Source: Cymbidium sinense
Taxonomy: Eukaryota; Streptophyta; Magnoliopsida; Asparagales; Orchidaceae
Length of the DNA: 64,000 bases
Direction: 5' to 3'
Assembly (NCBI GenBank): GCA_021442155.1
Contig: CM038220.1
Location: 82,884,897-82,948,896, forward strand
Shown here piece after piece: positions 49,201-62,000 of this stretch (its first letter is position 1; each line of letters starts with the position of its first letter). The notes below the pieces were generated by a model. That model was not told where the DNA came from, searched no databases, and worked only from the letters and a program-made list of their open reading frames with translations. The position numbers and the translations under genes were made by a program.

Positions 49201-50685
49201 TCAAGGGTAATATTTCCTTAAATAGAGCCTATTAATTGGAAGCATTAGGTATTCCCCTTTACAATCAATAAGCTGATAAGATCCTCCTTGGTAGGCCTTC
49301 TCTATGACATAGGGGCCTTCCCAAGTGAGTTCAAACTTGCCTCCCATCTTTTGACGTGCAATAATTGGTCTCTTTATGACTAACACAAGTTCTCTTACTC
49401 GAAAATATCTAGGGTGGACCAGCTTGTTGTGAGCTTGAATCATTTTGGCCTTGTACAACTCGAGGTTACACACAGCTTAATTTTCTTTCAAACCTTCAAG
49501 CTCTTCTAACCGCAGCTTTGCATTTTGCTCTGTAATGATCTTGCTACCCAATGTTATCCTTAGTGATGGGAGTTGAACTTCTAAATGAATAATGGCTTTG
49601 GACTCATCTACATAATGAGGTAAATGAGTGAGTTAGGATGCGGTTGGCCCACAAGGCTTCAACCAACTGCTCATTCCACTATCATTTATTATCATCAAGA
49701 GTTTTCTTCAGTATCTGGATGAGAGTTTTGTTGAATGCTTCTGCTAAACCATTAGCTCAGGGATAGTAGATGGTAGAGTATCTTCAATATATACCATGTC
49801 TTCTGGCAAAGCTGTTGATCTTTGTGCTTTTGAATCCTGTATGATTATGAGATACAATTCAACGAGGCACAACAAACTTATATATGATTTGGTTCTTGAA
49901 AAACTAAACTACTTGGGATGACCTCTTTGAGTACTACCACTTGGAAAAGTAATGATAAGATGAATCAATGCCCCATAGAAGAAAGAGGATCGATCGGACC
50001 TACAATGTCGGTACCCAACACTCAAGTGGCCATGAAGCCAATGTAGGGTGTAGAATATTGGGTGGATGATGGAGGACCACACTGTGCACCTGACACTAAT
50101 GGTATCTCCTAGCTACGTTCATGCAATCTATGATCATAAAAGACCAGTATTATCCAAGTCTTTTGATCTTTGACTTCATCTTTGGACCGAACTTATGTGC
50201 TCCACATAGACCTGAATGTACCTCAATTATAATTCCAAGAGCTTCATATTTTTCTAAACAACATAACCACATCTGGTCAAAATACTGTCGCTATAGGGTG
50301 CCATCAACAAAAGCATAGGAAAGAGCTCTCTGTTTCACCTTATGGGCTTGAGATTTCTCTTGAGGTAGTTTGCCGGTGTTCAAGTAATCTATAAATAGTT
50401 GCCTCCAATCTAGCTCCTTGTCTATTTTGGCAATGACAACCTTCCCGTCAAGAGAAAGTCTCTCGATGAGTTTAGAATCAATAAGAGATAAGACTTGTCT
50501 ATTTCGAACCTTTATTGAAATGGACTTATCTTTCAGACATGCCAACTCAAGTTTCTCCAAGGCATCTGCTATTGTATTCTCTACTCGGGGAACCTTGTAG
50601 ATAGTGACTTTGAGAATCTGGGCCAATAGCTTCATGGTATACTCATAGTAATGAGGAAGCTTAAGCTTGAGGACTAGGACCCATT
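49201..50685 (-). pseudogene. Tat-type Ty3/gypsy integrase remnant (element G1)
   Basis: On the minus strand, 50635-50291 is open for 114 codons. It covers the segment linking RNase H to integrase (FIDYLNTGKLP, then ALSYAFVDGTL). Next, around 50285-49990, comes the zinc-binding domain: HSGLCGAH, KIKRLG-x-YW, then a HPTLASWP context. The integrase core survives near 49770-49720 as NGLAEAFNKTLIQILKK, where the glutamate corresponds to the third acidic catalytic residue; a stop precedes it. The C-terminal domain is intact at 49473-49201: MIQAHNKLV, GELVLV-like RELVLV, KFELTWEGPYVI, and the terminal INRLYLRKYYP. Reverse transcriptase and first RNase H are missing because the opposite-strand gag fragment begins at about 50690. 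Frameshifts make it inactive. Confidence 0.88.
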
Positions 50686-50689
50686 CAGA

Positions 50690-51520
50690 GGGAGGCTAAA
50701 GATAGGAAGGTGGTGAATAGCACCTCCAAGCATGAAAAAGACATCAAACATATGGTGGAGCAACAAGTGAGGGATGTGTTGGCCCAAACCTGAGGTGGCT
50801 CATCTATTCTAAAGAGTAGACTACATAGAGGAATTTGATGGTGGCTAATACCCTAAGGACTTTTTGCCTCCGTCCTTCAAAAATTTTGTTGGAAAACACA
50901 TACATAGCACATTTCGTGAGATGTTGCAATGGGTGGAAGTGATGCACTCCTCTTTCGCCTCTTTGTCAATAGCTTGACTGGCATTACATTTGATTGGTAT
51001 GCTAAACTACCCAATGGTTTAGTAAAGACATTTACTGAGTTAGATTTATTGGAGCTCAACATAGGGTAACTGTGGGCAATCTCGTTGTAGCACAATAACA
51101 CCCTGGTGAGTCCCTTATTGATTACATTCTTAGATGGCTCAATGTAAGTATGAAATGTGAACCAGTTATTCAACGATGCCATTGAAATTACCAAGAATAT
51201 TCATGGCCCCATCACCTTCATGCTTAAATGGTTCACCATTAAGACATTTGAGAAATTAATCAATGAAGTGACTACTCTATAAGAAGAGGTCAAGCCATCT
51301 TTCCAAGATCGCCAAGCCATGTAAAGACATTTCAAAAAAGTTATAACAAAGTTGATAAGGGGAAACAACTAGGGTTCATGAGAGACATCGAGCTCAACGG
51401 CCTCCTCTACCACCTCCTTTTCTACCACCTCGGCCATCATATTGGCCACCTAAGCTACCACAGTGGCCTACACCACCACCTGCTTAGTAGTATCTCCCTC
51501 CACAGCATCAACAACAGCAT
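50690..51520 (+). pseudogene. Ty3/gypsy gag remnant, opposite strand to the flanking pol
   Basis: Plus-strand translation across frames gives a charged N-terminal part (DIKHMVEQQVRDVLAQT, about 50735-50790) and then DFLPPSFKNF (about 50855). A capsid-like block follows at about 50955-51025 (LTGITFDWYAKLPNG across a frameshift), then QHRVTVGNLVVAQ and ESLIDYILRW (51055-51135). Near the end there is a proline-rich stretch with YWPPKLPQWPTPPP (about 51435-51480). This resembles gag of plant gypsy elements related to the Tat group. There are many stops and frameshifts. The fragment is wedged between minus-strand integrase G1 and the A3 LTR edge. It must have come from an inversion or from a different inserted element. 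Confidence 0.7.
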
Positions 51521-51848
51521 TTTTGATTTGGAATTGATTCATGATTTAGATTTGGAATTGATTTTTGATTTGAGAAAATCAATTGAGTTGGAATTGAGTT
51601 AAGATTTGATTTGGATTGGTTTGAAGGATAGAGGTAAGGATTAGGTTCAAGCTATAGGGTAGGCAAATCTTTCTAATATCCATAATGCATAACCTTTCCT
51701 ATGGCTAACTCTTTTAAGACTTTAGGGTTAGGTTATGTGTTCACCTAATCACTAGAAGTGTCTTAAAACTAAGAAACTCTTAGTGTTTAAAGGAGTCCTA
51801 TGTTTAAGATGGAGAATTTGAAAGCTCACTCCAAAAGTGAGGTCAACA
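51521..51848 (-). mobile_element. LTR edge fragment A3
   Basis: About 330 bases match the last part of A1 and A2 ('cctatggctaactctt', 'cacctaatcactaga', 'agatggag') and end at GGTCAACA (51841-51848). Above the edge the 3' tract of gypsy G2 follows directly, as at 46815. It is truncated on the low side at the gag fragment. Confidence 0.8.
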
Positions 51849-54560
51849 AAGAGTGCCCAATAGATGTGGTGTGACTGACAAGGAATACCGCACGTATTGG
51901 TGTTGATCGATATGATCAAAAACATCTGACGATCACAAGCACTAACAGAAATGATCTACTTCTAAACCTAAAGTGTAGATGGAACCAAGATCTTAGTGCA
52001 ATTCAACTCAACTTATGTCAAAGACATAAGAGAGTGAAGGAGGAATCCACTAGGGATTGAGTATGTAAGCCTTCCACTAGGGGGAAGGTTCAAGTTATCC
52101 ACTGGGGATAAGAGGTGGTGAAATCCACTAGGGGATTTGAATTTGGAATCCACTAGGGATAAAAGTGTGAACACTCCACTAGTGGAGCAAGTTCAAGTTG
52201 GATTAAATTGATTCCACTTGGGGAATTGGAAAGATTTGCATCTCACTAAGGAGAAGCTGGATGATTTGATTGTTTAATTTGACTCCACTATGGAGGTTGG
52301 TAAGTTTTGTTTCAGATTTTAAATTTTAAAATTTTGAGATGGTCTCTATTGGTTTGCGATGGACCATACTGAGTAAGGGCCATGTCAGCTTTGGCCTACT
52401 TCAAATTTACCAATCTAAAGTGGTAGTCTACCAACCACATAGTAGGACCATCCAACTAAAGGGGTTTCCTTTTGGTGCATCTATACTAGGAAGAAAGCAT
52501 ACCATACGACAACTTCCAAAGTGGGAATCTCGGGGTTACTTGTTGGCAACACAATGAATTAGACCTAACCATAGTGACTAATAGTGAATGCCACCGAGGA
52601 CTTAAAGATAGTCAAAATTAATTCCATTTTTAATTATATTTGATGGATCCGGTTTATGATGGACCATGATATGTTGGCCTTAGCCTACTACTACTAATCC
52701 AAATGGAGTAGTTTCTCAATCAAGGGGAGAATTATCCAACCAAAGGAGTGTCTTTCAGTTTGCAACGATTAATTCTGGAAAAAAAGCATGGGTACTCAGA
52801 TCTTTCATGAATAAAAGGCCAATGAGAAACTTATTAGCAAGGTAACATGTCCATCCGACATAGGATTGCCCATTGGTTTCTAATAGTCATGCTAGAAAGA
52901 ATGTGTAGTAGGCCTACATCTTGGAGCGATCATGGGGTAACTTTGTTTGTGGAAAAATAGATTAAACCCGACCTAAGGGAGACTACTGAGAAAGTGCTGA
53001 CCCAGGCATTTATCTCCACTCAAGAGTAGTGAGGCAATTCCTATAGGGAGTTCTGGTGACACTGCCCTAAAGATAGGATGCCTGCTTGGGAAAGGGGCCA
53101 CTACGGGCTTGAATTCCTAATCCACAAGCGAATAAATTTATTTGTTTGTTTGTTAGTTTATCGTGGACCCTGTTGGTTTGCAAGGGATCACACTGAGAAG
53201 GAGCATATATCAGCTGAGACCTATCTCAAATTTACTGAACCAAAGAAGAATTTATGCTTCCGCTGAACAAATTATCCAACCACAGGAGTGGCTACTAGGA
53301 AAGCGGGACTGCCCAATCTAAGAGTTACCCGGGTAGTATCTAAACGGGGTCGCTAAGGACGTAATCCAAATAGAGTTCCCAAAGGGGAGGGGCCACAAAG
53401 GGCTTTATCCAAAACCCTGGAGAAGATAATGCCTATAGGTATTCGGTGGCCAACTCAAGGAGAAAGTGTGAGGACTCATATCTGTCAAGAGTGTTGTATC
53501 CTCCGGGTGAGTCACGATGGTGAACATCAACCAACCTAAGATGCCCATGGCCAGACAATCGCCTAGGAAGAAAGCATGGGGACTCACATCCTCCTAGTGG
53601 AACGGATTACGTGGTCTGTCTTGATTTGACGCTACGACCTAGGGCAACTACCGAGAATGCCACTATGGGTATTATATCAACTCAAAAGTAGTCAAGAGGA
53701 AAGGAGCCACTAGGGGACTTATCATAAGCTTCAAATATACTCAACCTAGTCAGTGAATGATGGCTAGTTCAATAAGAAAGCGTGTAGACTTGCATTCTCT
53801 TAAACAGAGTAAATATGAGGTAGCTTACTGGCTACGTGTGAGGTCTACAACTAATAAGGCCCTCATCGATTCACAATGGTCAAGTCAGGAGTTTAAGTTT
53901 ATTTAGTTTTTGCTTAGTTTATTTAGTTTAGGTTTAGGGTTTAGGTTTAGGTTTAGGTTTATTTTAGGTTTATTTTTACTTTAGTTTATTTAGTTTAGTT
54001 CACCGAACAAGTGCTACAAGACAAGTGACCACTGGGGTGACATACTAGCACGGTAGCATGTCAGCAAGACCTAGAGTAGCTAATGAGCAAGTGCTATAGG
54101 GGGCTTGCTCCTTCATCAAAATAGCCTGAGATAAAATATATGTGTTTATTTTTGTGCTTGTGTTTGTGTTAAAGGAGGATAAAATGCTACTCGGGTTCTC
54201 TTACACCTAACCTAAATCACGCTTAAGAGTTGATGAAATGGTGCCACGAATGGAAGTTGTGATTCCACTAAGAAAGGATGCTGCTTGGTTTCTCTTACAC
54301 CTAACTTAGTTGTGCTAGTTGAAATAGGATGTTGATTGGGTTCTCCTACAACTACTCTAGTAGCGTTGAGGAATCATGTTCAATTTGTTTTCACATTATC
54401 AAAGAAGGATAGGATGCCTCTTGAATTCTCTTATACCTACCCTAAAACACATCATGGTGAATTCTCAAACAAGCAAACAATGCTTCGAAAGAAGAGAATA
54501 TTTTGATGAATTGGAACAGAATTTTTTAAGATAATTATTTTCAAACAAGATTTTATGGGT
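51849..54560 (-). repeat. Non-coding 3' tract of gypsy element G2, with repeated motif
   Basis: Collinear with 46816-49200 along its length. Examples are 'gtggtgtgactgacaagg' at the LTR edge, the 'gtgaaccttccactaggg' style phrases, 'atcaaactgagaaggagc' and the final 'aatagagccaattaattgg' region. The 'aggaagaaagcatggggactcacatcc' motif recurs at about 52488, 53455, 53566 and 53773. Repeats of 'ccactaggg' (52045-52280) are more numerous than in G1. A telomere-like run is embedded at about 53927-53970. No protein is encoded. Confidence 0.65.
53927..53970 (+). repeat. Telomere-like hexamer run
   Basis: Five consecutive TTTAGG-type units, one of them the exact plant telomere heptamer TTTAGGG (53933-53939). 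They are set in a longer stretch of 'gtttatttagtttag' (53891-54000). It is short and internal to the G2 tract and absent from the homologous place in G1. It is more likely a local TTTAG slippage product than a relic of a chromosome end. Confidence 0.6.
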
Positions 54561-56490
54561 AGTATTTCTTTAAATAGAGCCCATTAATTGGAAGTGTCAG
54601 GTGTTCTGCTCTACAATCAATAAGTTGATAAGATCCTCCTTGATAGGCCTTCTTTTGACAAAAGGGCCTTCCCAAGTGGGTTCAAACTTGCCTCCCATCT
54701 TTCGATGGGCAAAAATTGGTCTCCTTAGAACTAAAACAAGCTCTCCTAATTGAAAAGCTCTGGGGCAGACTAGCTTGTTGTGAGCTTGAATCATCTTAGC
54801 ATTGTATAACTCGAGATTTTAGCATGCCCATAGGTGTCTCTCCTCCAAACCTTCTAGCTCTTCTAATCGCAACTTGGCATTCTACTGGGTGGTGATTTTA
54901 CTGCCCATTGCTATCCTTATTGATGGGAGCTGAACTTCTAATGGTAGAATGACTTTGGACCCATATACTAAAGAGAATGGAGTAGATTGAGTTGGAGTTT
55001 TGTATGTGGTGTGGTATGCCCACAAGGCTTCAACTAGCTGCTCATGCTACTGTCATTTATTATTGTCAAGTGTTTTCTGTAGTATCTGGATGAGAGTTTT
55101 GTTGAATGCTTCTGCTAGGCCATTCGCTCTGGGATAGTAGATAGTGGAGTATCTCCAATCTATATCATGTCTCTTGGCAAAGCTGTTGATCTTGGTGTTT
55201 TTAAATGCAGTACCATTATTAGATATAATTTATCAAGGGACCCCAAACTTATATATGATATGCTTCATGAAAAACTAGAGTACATGCTGAGCTGTGACAT
55301 CTCTGAGTGGGATTGCCTCCACCAACTTGGAAAAGTAGTGATGGCTAGGATGAATGACCCTTGGAAGAAGGAGGATCAATCAGACCCACAATGTCAATAC
55401 CTCAACACTCAAATGGCCATGAGGCCAATGTAGGATGTGGAATGTTGGGTGGTTGATGTAGGACCACACCATGTACCTGACATTGGTGCCAACTCCTAGC
55501 TACATCCATGCAGTCTATAATCATCGACAACCAATAATATCCCAGTCTCTTGATCTTTGCTTTCATCTTCAAACCAGATTGATGTGCTTCGCATAGACCT
55601 AAATGTACCTCGGTCATGATCTTATGGGCTTCGTGTTTGTCTAAACAGCATAACCACATTTAATCAAAGGACCATCGGTACAAGGTGCCATCCATGAGAG
55701 CATAGGACAGAGCTCTCTGCTTCATCTGATGGGCTTGTCATTTCTCTTGAGGTAGTTTGCCTCTAGTCAAGTAATCTATGAATGGTTGCCTACAATCCAG
55801 TTCCTCATCCTTTTCAATAATGGCAACCTCCCCTTCAAGAGAAAGTCTCTCGATGAGTTCAGCATGAATAAGAGATAGGACTTGTCTATTCTGGACCTTC
55901 ATTGAAATGGACTCATCTTCCATACATGTCAATTCTTTGGCAAGTTTGGCCAAAGCATTTACTACTACATTCTCTCCTCGAGGAACCTTGTAGATGGTGA
56001 CCTCGTGGGATTTGGGCCAGCTTCATGTACTCATGGTAGTAAGCTTAGGTTTTAGTACCTTATAGAACCCATCAAACTGGTTGATGACCAGCTGACACAC
56101 ATTGTAATAACTAACTCAGACTGACAATCAAAGCCTCATACTTGGCTTTGTTGGTGCGGATTGGAGAGATAGTATGAGAATCTCATCACATCACCTGAGT
56201 TAAAAGGATGATTCCTACACCTACCTTTCGGAAGAGTAGATCGTGGTTCTTCTCCAATTTGAAAAGAAGCTGCACCATCAAAATACATCTCCCAGCGGTG
56301 ATTACCAACTTTCCCTAAGTTCATGATTTGTTCATCGGGGAGATCTTCACTAACCGGGGAATCAACAGGAAGTGGGTGTGTTGCTAAGAAATCCACTAGT
56401 GCATGTCCTTTCACCGCACGGAGGGGTACGAATGTAATATCGAACTGCTAGAGAATCATGGACCACCATGCCAAACCGTCCAGATAATGT
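54561..56490 (-). pseudogene. Tat-type Ty3/gypsy RNase H and integrase remnant (element G2)
   Basis: Minus strand, high to low: at about 56450-56400 comes the end of the first RNase H (FDITFVPLRAVKGHALVDFL). At 56414-56136 comes the linker (LPDEQIM) and the start of a second RNase H (MYFDGAAS). The 'KGxALxDFL...LPDE...W-x-MYFDGAA' arrangement, with a second RNase H after the first, is diagnostic of the Tat lineage. At 55953-55738 the region before integrase follows (FIDYLTRGKLP). At 55659-55402 comes the zinc-binding domain (EVHLGLCEAHQSG, KRLGYYW, then C-x-x-C as CQVH in context). The core is near 55115-55080. At 54794-54600 comes the C-terminal domain (MIQAHNKLV, GELVLVLRRPI, TWEGPFV), broken by a frameshift that the G1 copy does not have. 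The reverse transcriptase is absent because A5 begins at 56498. Confidence 0.9.
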
Positions 56491-57379
56491 CGACCATTGT
56501 TGACCTCACTTTTGGAGTGAGCTCTCAACTTCTCCATCTTAGACATAGGACTCCTCTTAGACATTAAGATTTCCTTAGTCTTAAGACATTTCTAGTGATT
56601 AGGTGAACACTTAACCTAACCCTAGAGACTTAGAAGAGTTAACCATAAGAATAGGTTATGCCTTAGGGGTGTTAGGAAAACTTGCCTACCCTATAGCTTA
56701 AACCCAATCTTCACTTTCTTCTTACAAATCGAACTTCAAATCCAAAGCAACTCCAAATTCAAATCAAATTCCAACTTAAATGACTTTTCTCAAATCATTC
56801 AAATCAATTCAAAAAAATCCAAATCAATTCAAACCCAAAAGACTTTCTCATAACCCATTTATATTCTCATTTATATTCACAAATATAAATGAAATATAAA
56901 TTTAAGTAACCAAAACCAAATCCAAAACTCAAGTCCAAATCTAAAATCTTTCCTAAGTCACTTTGATTTCATTTTATGGACTTAGCTCAAATAAAATTCA
57001 AATCACTTCAAACACAAGAGATTTTCTCATAACCCATTTATATTTTCATTTATATTCACAAATATAAATTCAAATAACCAAAACCAAATTCAAAACTCAA
57101 ACCCAAATCTAACCTAAAACTAACCTATACCCTTTCAAGTCAAATTCTTGAACTTCGCCAAATCAATCCAAGCCTTTGATTTTCTCTCCAAACAATCAAT
57201 CCTTCAATCATAAACCAAATATAAACACAAACTTCATAACCATAACCAAAATCTAACCCAAATCAAACTCTTGTTCATCCTTTGAACTTGAAATTGTCAA
57301 ATGAATCAAAACCCATTTGACTCCAAATCACTTGCAATTGCATTTATATTTCAATCATAAGTCAATATGTGAGTTCAAC

Positions 57380-58240
57380 CAAACTTGAATCAAGCATTGA
57401 TCAAATCAATTGACCCACTTAGGCTCACTTGACCCAAAGTGACCTAAAGCACCTTTTTGAGCCAAATTCTAATCCAGGCCAAATTGGTTTGAACTAAGCC
57501 CATCTAAGCCTCACATTATGAGCAACAATCATCTTAGGATGATCAATCACTCAAATTGGGTCAAACCAAGTCAAACCTAGCCTTTGACCAAGTCAACACT
57601 TAACCCAAATGAAACCTAAACTAGCCAAAATCCACCATATAATAAATTGATTGAAACCATTGATCTAAGCCAGTTTATGATTAATGATTGAAGATGACCA
57701 AGTCATCATTTGAGCCAAACCTAGCCCAATTGGCCACTTGACCCAAGTTGACCCAAGTTGACCTAAAAAGTTAAAATGTGTCAAATCTTGATCTAAGCCA
57801 AATTGATTGTAACCAATGGGTCAAATTCATTCTAAATCACTTGTTGAACTTGACCAAAGCCTCAATTGACCAATTAGACTCAACCAAGCCCAATTGACCA
57901 TAAACCCAACTTGACCTAAAAGGTCAAATCAAGCCAAAATCAAATCAAACTAAAATTTATTGAAACTAAAGCTTGCATAACATTTCAAATGATCAACCAA
58001 GCCTAAACCACCCCATGACCAAACCCAATTGGGTCAAATGGGTTAAATTTGTCAACCTGACCCACTTGACCTAAGTGAACTCAAATGAACTAAAACCAAA
58101 TATAAACCAAACTGAACCAAACCAATGATACCAAAATACTTCAAATGGTCATATGAACTTAACCTTAGTTTGACCCAATTTGACCAATTGGTCAACTTGA
58201 CTAAGTTGACCCATTTTGACCTAAATTGGTCAACATGAGC
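57380..58240. repeat. TTGACC/GGTCAA-rich tract in A5
   Basis: Dense TTGACC hexamers, for example the run 'cttgacccaagttgaccc' followed by another TTGACC (57728-57762) and again at 58155-58225. This is the equivalent of the tracts in A1 and A2, in reverse orientation. Confidence 0.75.
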
Positions 58241-58777
58241 CAAATCATATCAAATAAACTCCAAATTCATTGGAAATTGGCACAACCCATTTTTCAATCA
58301 GTCCAAATATGTCTAAATCAAGATCAAAGCTAAATGACCATTTTACCTTAGGCCAAAAGGTAACCTATAATCAAACTCACTTGGAATTTGATCATATTCC
58401 AACTCAAGACCACTTGGCACCCTCATAGTGGACCATTTGGACACCAAGGAGGTGGTGACAAACAACCCAACCTAAAGCCAAAATTGACCACCCCACTCAA
58501 ATTTCTCCACATGGATCACCTCCCACACTCATTTTAGCACATGTGCACCTCCACACTCCCACTCCTCTGCCAAAACCTAACCACATGGAACTCCTAACAA
58601 CCTAAAAAATCTATTCAATCTCATTAAATTGATCAAAATGGAAAGATAAACTTTGACTATCTGTTTCAAGTAGGGGGAGATATACTCCCCCTCATTCCAT
58701 TCCAATTCCACCTTTGACTAAGCTCAGAGGATCGAAGGAAAGCATCAGCAAGCTTCCCTAAGGATTCCCAAGCTCAT

Positions 58778-59092
58778 TTGAAATTTCCATTCTCAGTTTT
58801 GCCTAAGTCAAAAATAGGGGAGGTGAGGGATAGTTCCAACTTACTCAATACCCAACCAAAGTCCAATTCCTCTTGCAAGCACCATCAGGGAACTAAGTCG
58901 AGCTCATCCAAAGCAAATCCCAAGCATCCAAGCCACGAGAAGGAGGAGTTAGACCAAAGCCGCAAGCCAAAGAAGCAAGCTTTGATCAATTGGAAGATCC
59001 ATTACAAATTGAACCCTCAAACCTTCAATAGGCTTCTGCCTCCACTGACGGCTACCTCAATGGTTGGGATCTCCGGTGATAGCCTTCAGTGA
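58778..59092 (+). other. 104-codon open frame inside A5, probably not a gene
   Basis: ATG at 58778 opens a lysine- and serine-rich frame (MKFPFSVLPKSKIG...) in the CT-rich block. The equivalent blocks of A2, A4, B1 and B2 do not keep an equivalent long frame. No motif is recognised. The end of the frame, 'ttcagtgaggta', and 'ccggtgaggta' of A4 (about 29680) both look like splice donor sites. The stretch could therefore have been an exon or leader in an LTR transcript, but this is only a suggestion. Confidence 0.2.
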
Positions 59093-62000
59093 GGTATGCC
59101 TCAAACCTGAGCTTAAGTTCAAAATTCTTCGGTCCTTTGTAAAGGGAAATGTAATCCCAATAGAATTCCACCGTTGGATATTATTCTCTGATGGTGTGAG
59201 AATCCTGGCCCAATCCGAGCTCAAGTGACATCAGATCAAGCCATGGATGATGGATGGTCCATCTCCATAAAGTGGATAAATCATGGGCCCATCCACATGT
59301 TTTAATGGACGGTCCGATTAAAACATGCTAGATCCATTAATCCTTTGAAACTATGGGTTTAATCTTGATCGATCCTTGATCGATGATGACCAAGAAAGCA
59401 CGCCGCGATGCGCATCCGATTTAACAACTTAAATAACCAATCTTGTCATGCCATATGGAAAGCGCACACTGCATTAGCAGCCCATGTGGCACCGACGGGA
59501 TTAGTTAATTAATTAGACTTCTTAATGACCTTAATCACCTATTAATCACATAAACTTTAAAATTCATAAAAAATGAAAAATAAAAAAATGCAAACTCAAC
59601 TTCATTTTAAAGATAAGTCAAGGGGGAATATTATAAAATTAATTTTGATTAATTTTAAATAATAGAATTCATTCAATTTGCATTTTATTGGGAATGTAAT
59701 TATGTTAATTATTCCCTAATTACTTCAATAATTAATTCCAAACTCCCTAGAGTTAATTAGTGAGATGACCTCTACCTCCTAAGATTTTCATGGAATTTAT
59801 TATTGGATAAATTTAGGTAATTTCTTATTTCATCTCTAATCACTCCTTAATCAATTAAATGATTAATTAACCTATTAAATTGTGAAAATTTCATTAATTA
59901 AGCTTGTTAATCATCTTAGAACAGTGGATAGACTTATTGAATGAGATTAGGATGTCTTTTCCAAATCTTTTCCTTAAGTCTATTTCATTTTAATGAGACT
60001 TAATTAATTTATAAATTGATTAATGATTTAATCATTTTATTAAATAGCTTAATTAACCAAACCCAAAACCAAAAATTAATCCAAACTTAATCACTTAATC
60101 TATCCCAATCTTGGGTAGATCCTTAGGTGTTCAAAAGCCTGGTAAGCTTAAGAAAATCAAATCCAACCCACATGTGTAGGAAGAGTTATGAAAGTACTTA
60201 ATTAAACCCCTTTAGCTTAATTAACCATTAATTCTGAGCAATTGGATTAGGCCTCTTTCTTTCTTTTAGGAGCATTGCTAATTTAAATTCCATGTGGTTG
60301 CATATCATATTTTGGCTCATAATTAGTTGGTTAATTATGTTAAAGTGACTTAGGTAAGGGATAATTAATGGATTTAATTTACACCTTAACGTAAACAAAA
60401 CATAAAATCAATCTAATGGTTCTAAAAATTAAACTAAATCAATTCACACATGGGGAAATGGGTTAGGACTAGGAAATAATTCTCACTTTTCCTAAGCCAA
60501 ATTTAAATATCAAAATAAAATAAAAATCTCTTTAAAGAATTTTGATTCACTTTAAATAATCTTATATCATAAGATTGTCCTTACGAATTAATTAGGGTGA
60601 ATGAAATTACATGCTTGCATCATTTTATCTCTTTCCAAGTATGTTAAATGTTGTTTTCCATTTGAACTCATGCATTCATTCCTTTTGAAAAATCAAATTA
60701 AAATGAAATGTTTCCTTTATGACAAATTGCATGATTTGGCTAAAGTAAGAATATGAATGGCTATTATCAGTACTAAATCAAAAATTATTTTCAAAATCTA
60801 TAAATCAAAGCTCATAAGTGAAAGTATGCTACTTATAAATATTTATAAGCTTGCATGTTGTTATAGTATAGAAATGTGTTTTATGAGGTTTTCTTCTCTT
60901 CTCTTAACATGGGTATGTATAGGATTTGCAAGGTGTACAGTTTATTTGAAAAGAACATAACACTTGCTTAAGTTCATTCCTATGCACTCCCATGTCTATG
61001 CACTCCCATGTCATTAATTAAGAAGGATCTTCATACTACATATATAAACCAAATCAAACAAACAAACAAATAAACAAAAATCTTTTTGCATGATTCTTCT
61101 TCCATTCATTTGCTTTTGTACATGCACATGTATTTAAGAAAAGTTATATTAGTCCGATATTTCTGGGTTGCGAGGTTTTAAGTATCTCCATGTAGGTCTT
61201 GCACCTTACACCCCTGGATAGAAAAATAATCATACTCACTTATGTCTTTCATACATGTAAATGTGCATTTGATAAATGGATAAAAGAATCTCTCTCTTTT
61301 CTACTTAACCAAATCATGCATTCATGAAATATCAAATTTTCTTAAACAATATCTCTTTGCAATCATCATTAAGGTGTGCTAAGGATTTGCATTTGTTTGT
61401 ATAGCTATGCTTAGGATACATTCATATGCATGATACACATGTTGGAAAGAATTAAATGGTTGTGTCTTTTATGATAGTAATTCACTTTAATTAGTCATAA
61501 AAATGACATTCTTATTTGAATAGGTTTATTTAGAGAAAATATAAACTTATGATTAATTAAAATACATAATAAAATATTCACTAAAGAAAAATCACTAATG
61601 AATCTATCTTAGAAATTACTTAAGGTAGGGATGAAAGAGAAGTTTTCTTATCTTTTCTTCTCTTTATAACTTTTAGTAATTAAATGTAAGTTCATTCAAA
61701 CCAAAACAAATCACCAAATAAAATTGACAAATAAACTAAATCACTTAAAATGAAATCACCCTCTAAGTTGAACCCTTTCACACTTAGAAAATTCCAACCC
61801 TAAAGTTTAGCTAAGACATACAACACAAGCCTTAAAATAGCACACACATTAGGCTAGGTCGCCATTTCTAGTCCTATGTTAGGGCGATGCATGGTTTAAT
61901 GCTTGATTTTGTTTTATGGTGTAATGTTTTAGACTGGATGTTAGGATGTATGTGCGTAGACTAAATGGTAGGGCTATCTTAGTCTAATCATGTCTTCTGG

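Noticed and set aside
51378..51602. 74-codon plus-strand frame rich in His and Leu
   Set aside because: It is an out-of-frame reading of the proline-rich end of the gag remnant and runs into the LTR edge fragment.
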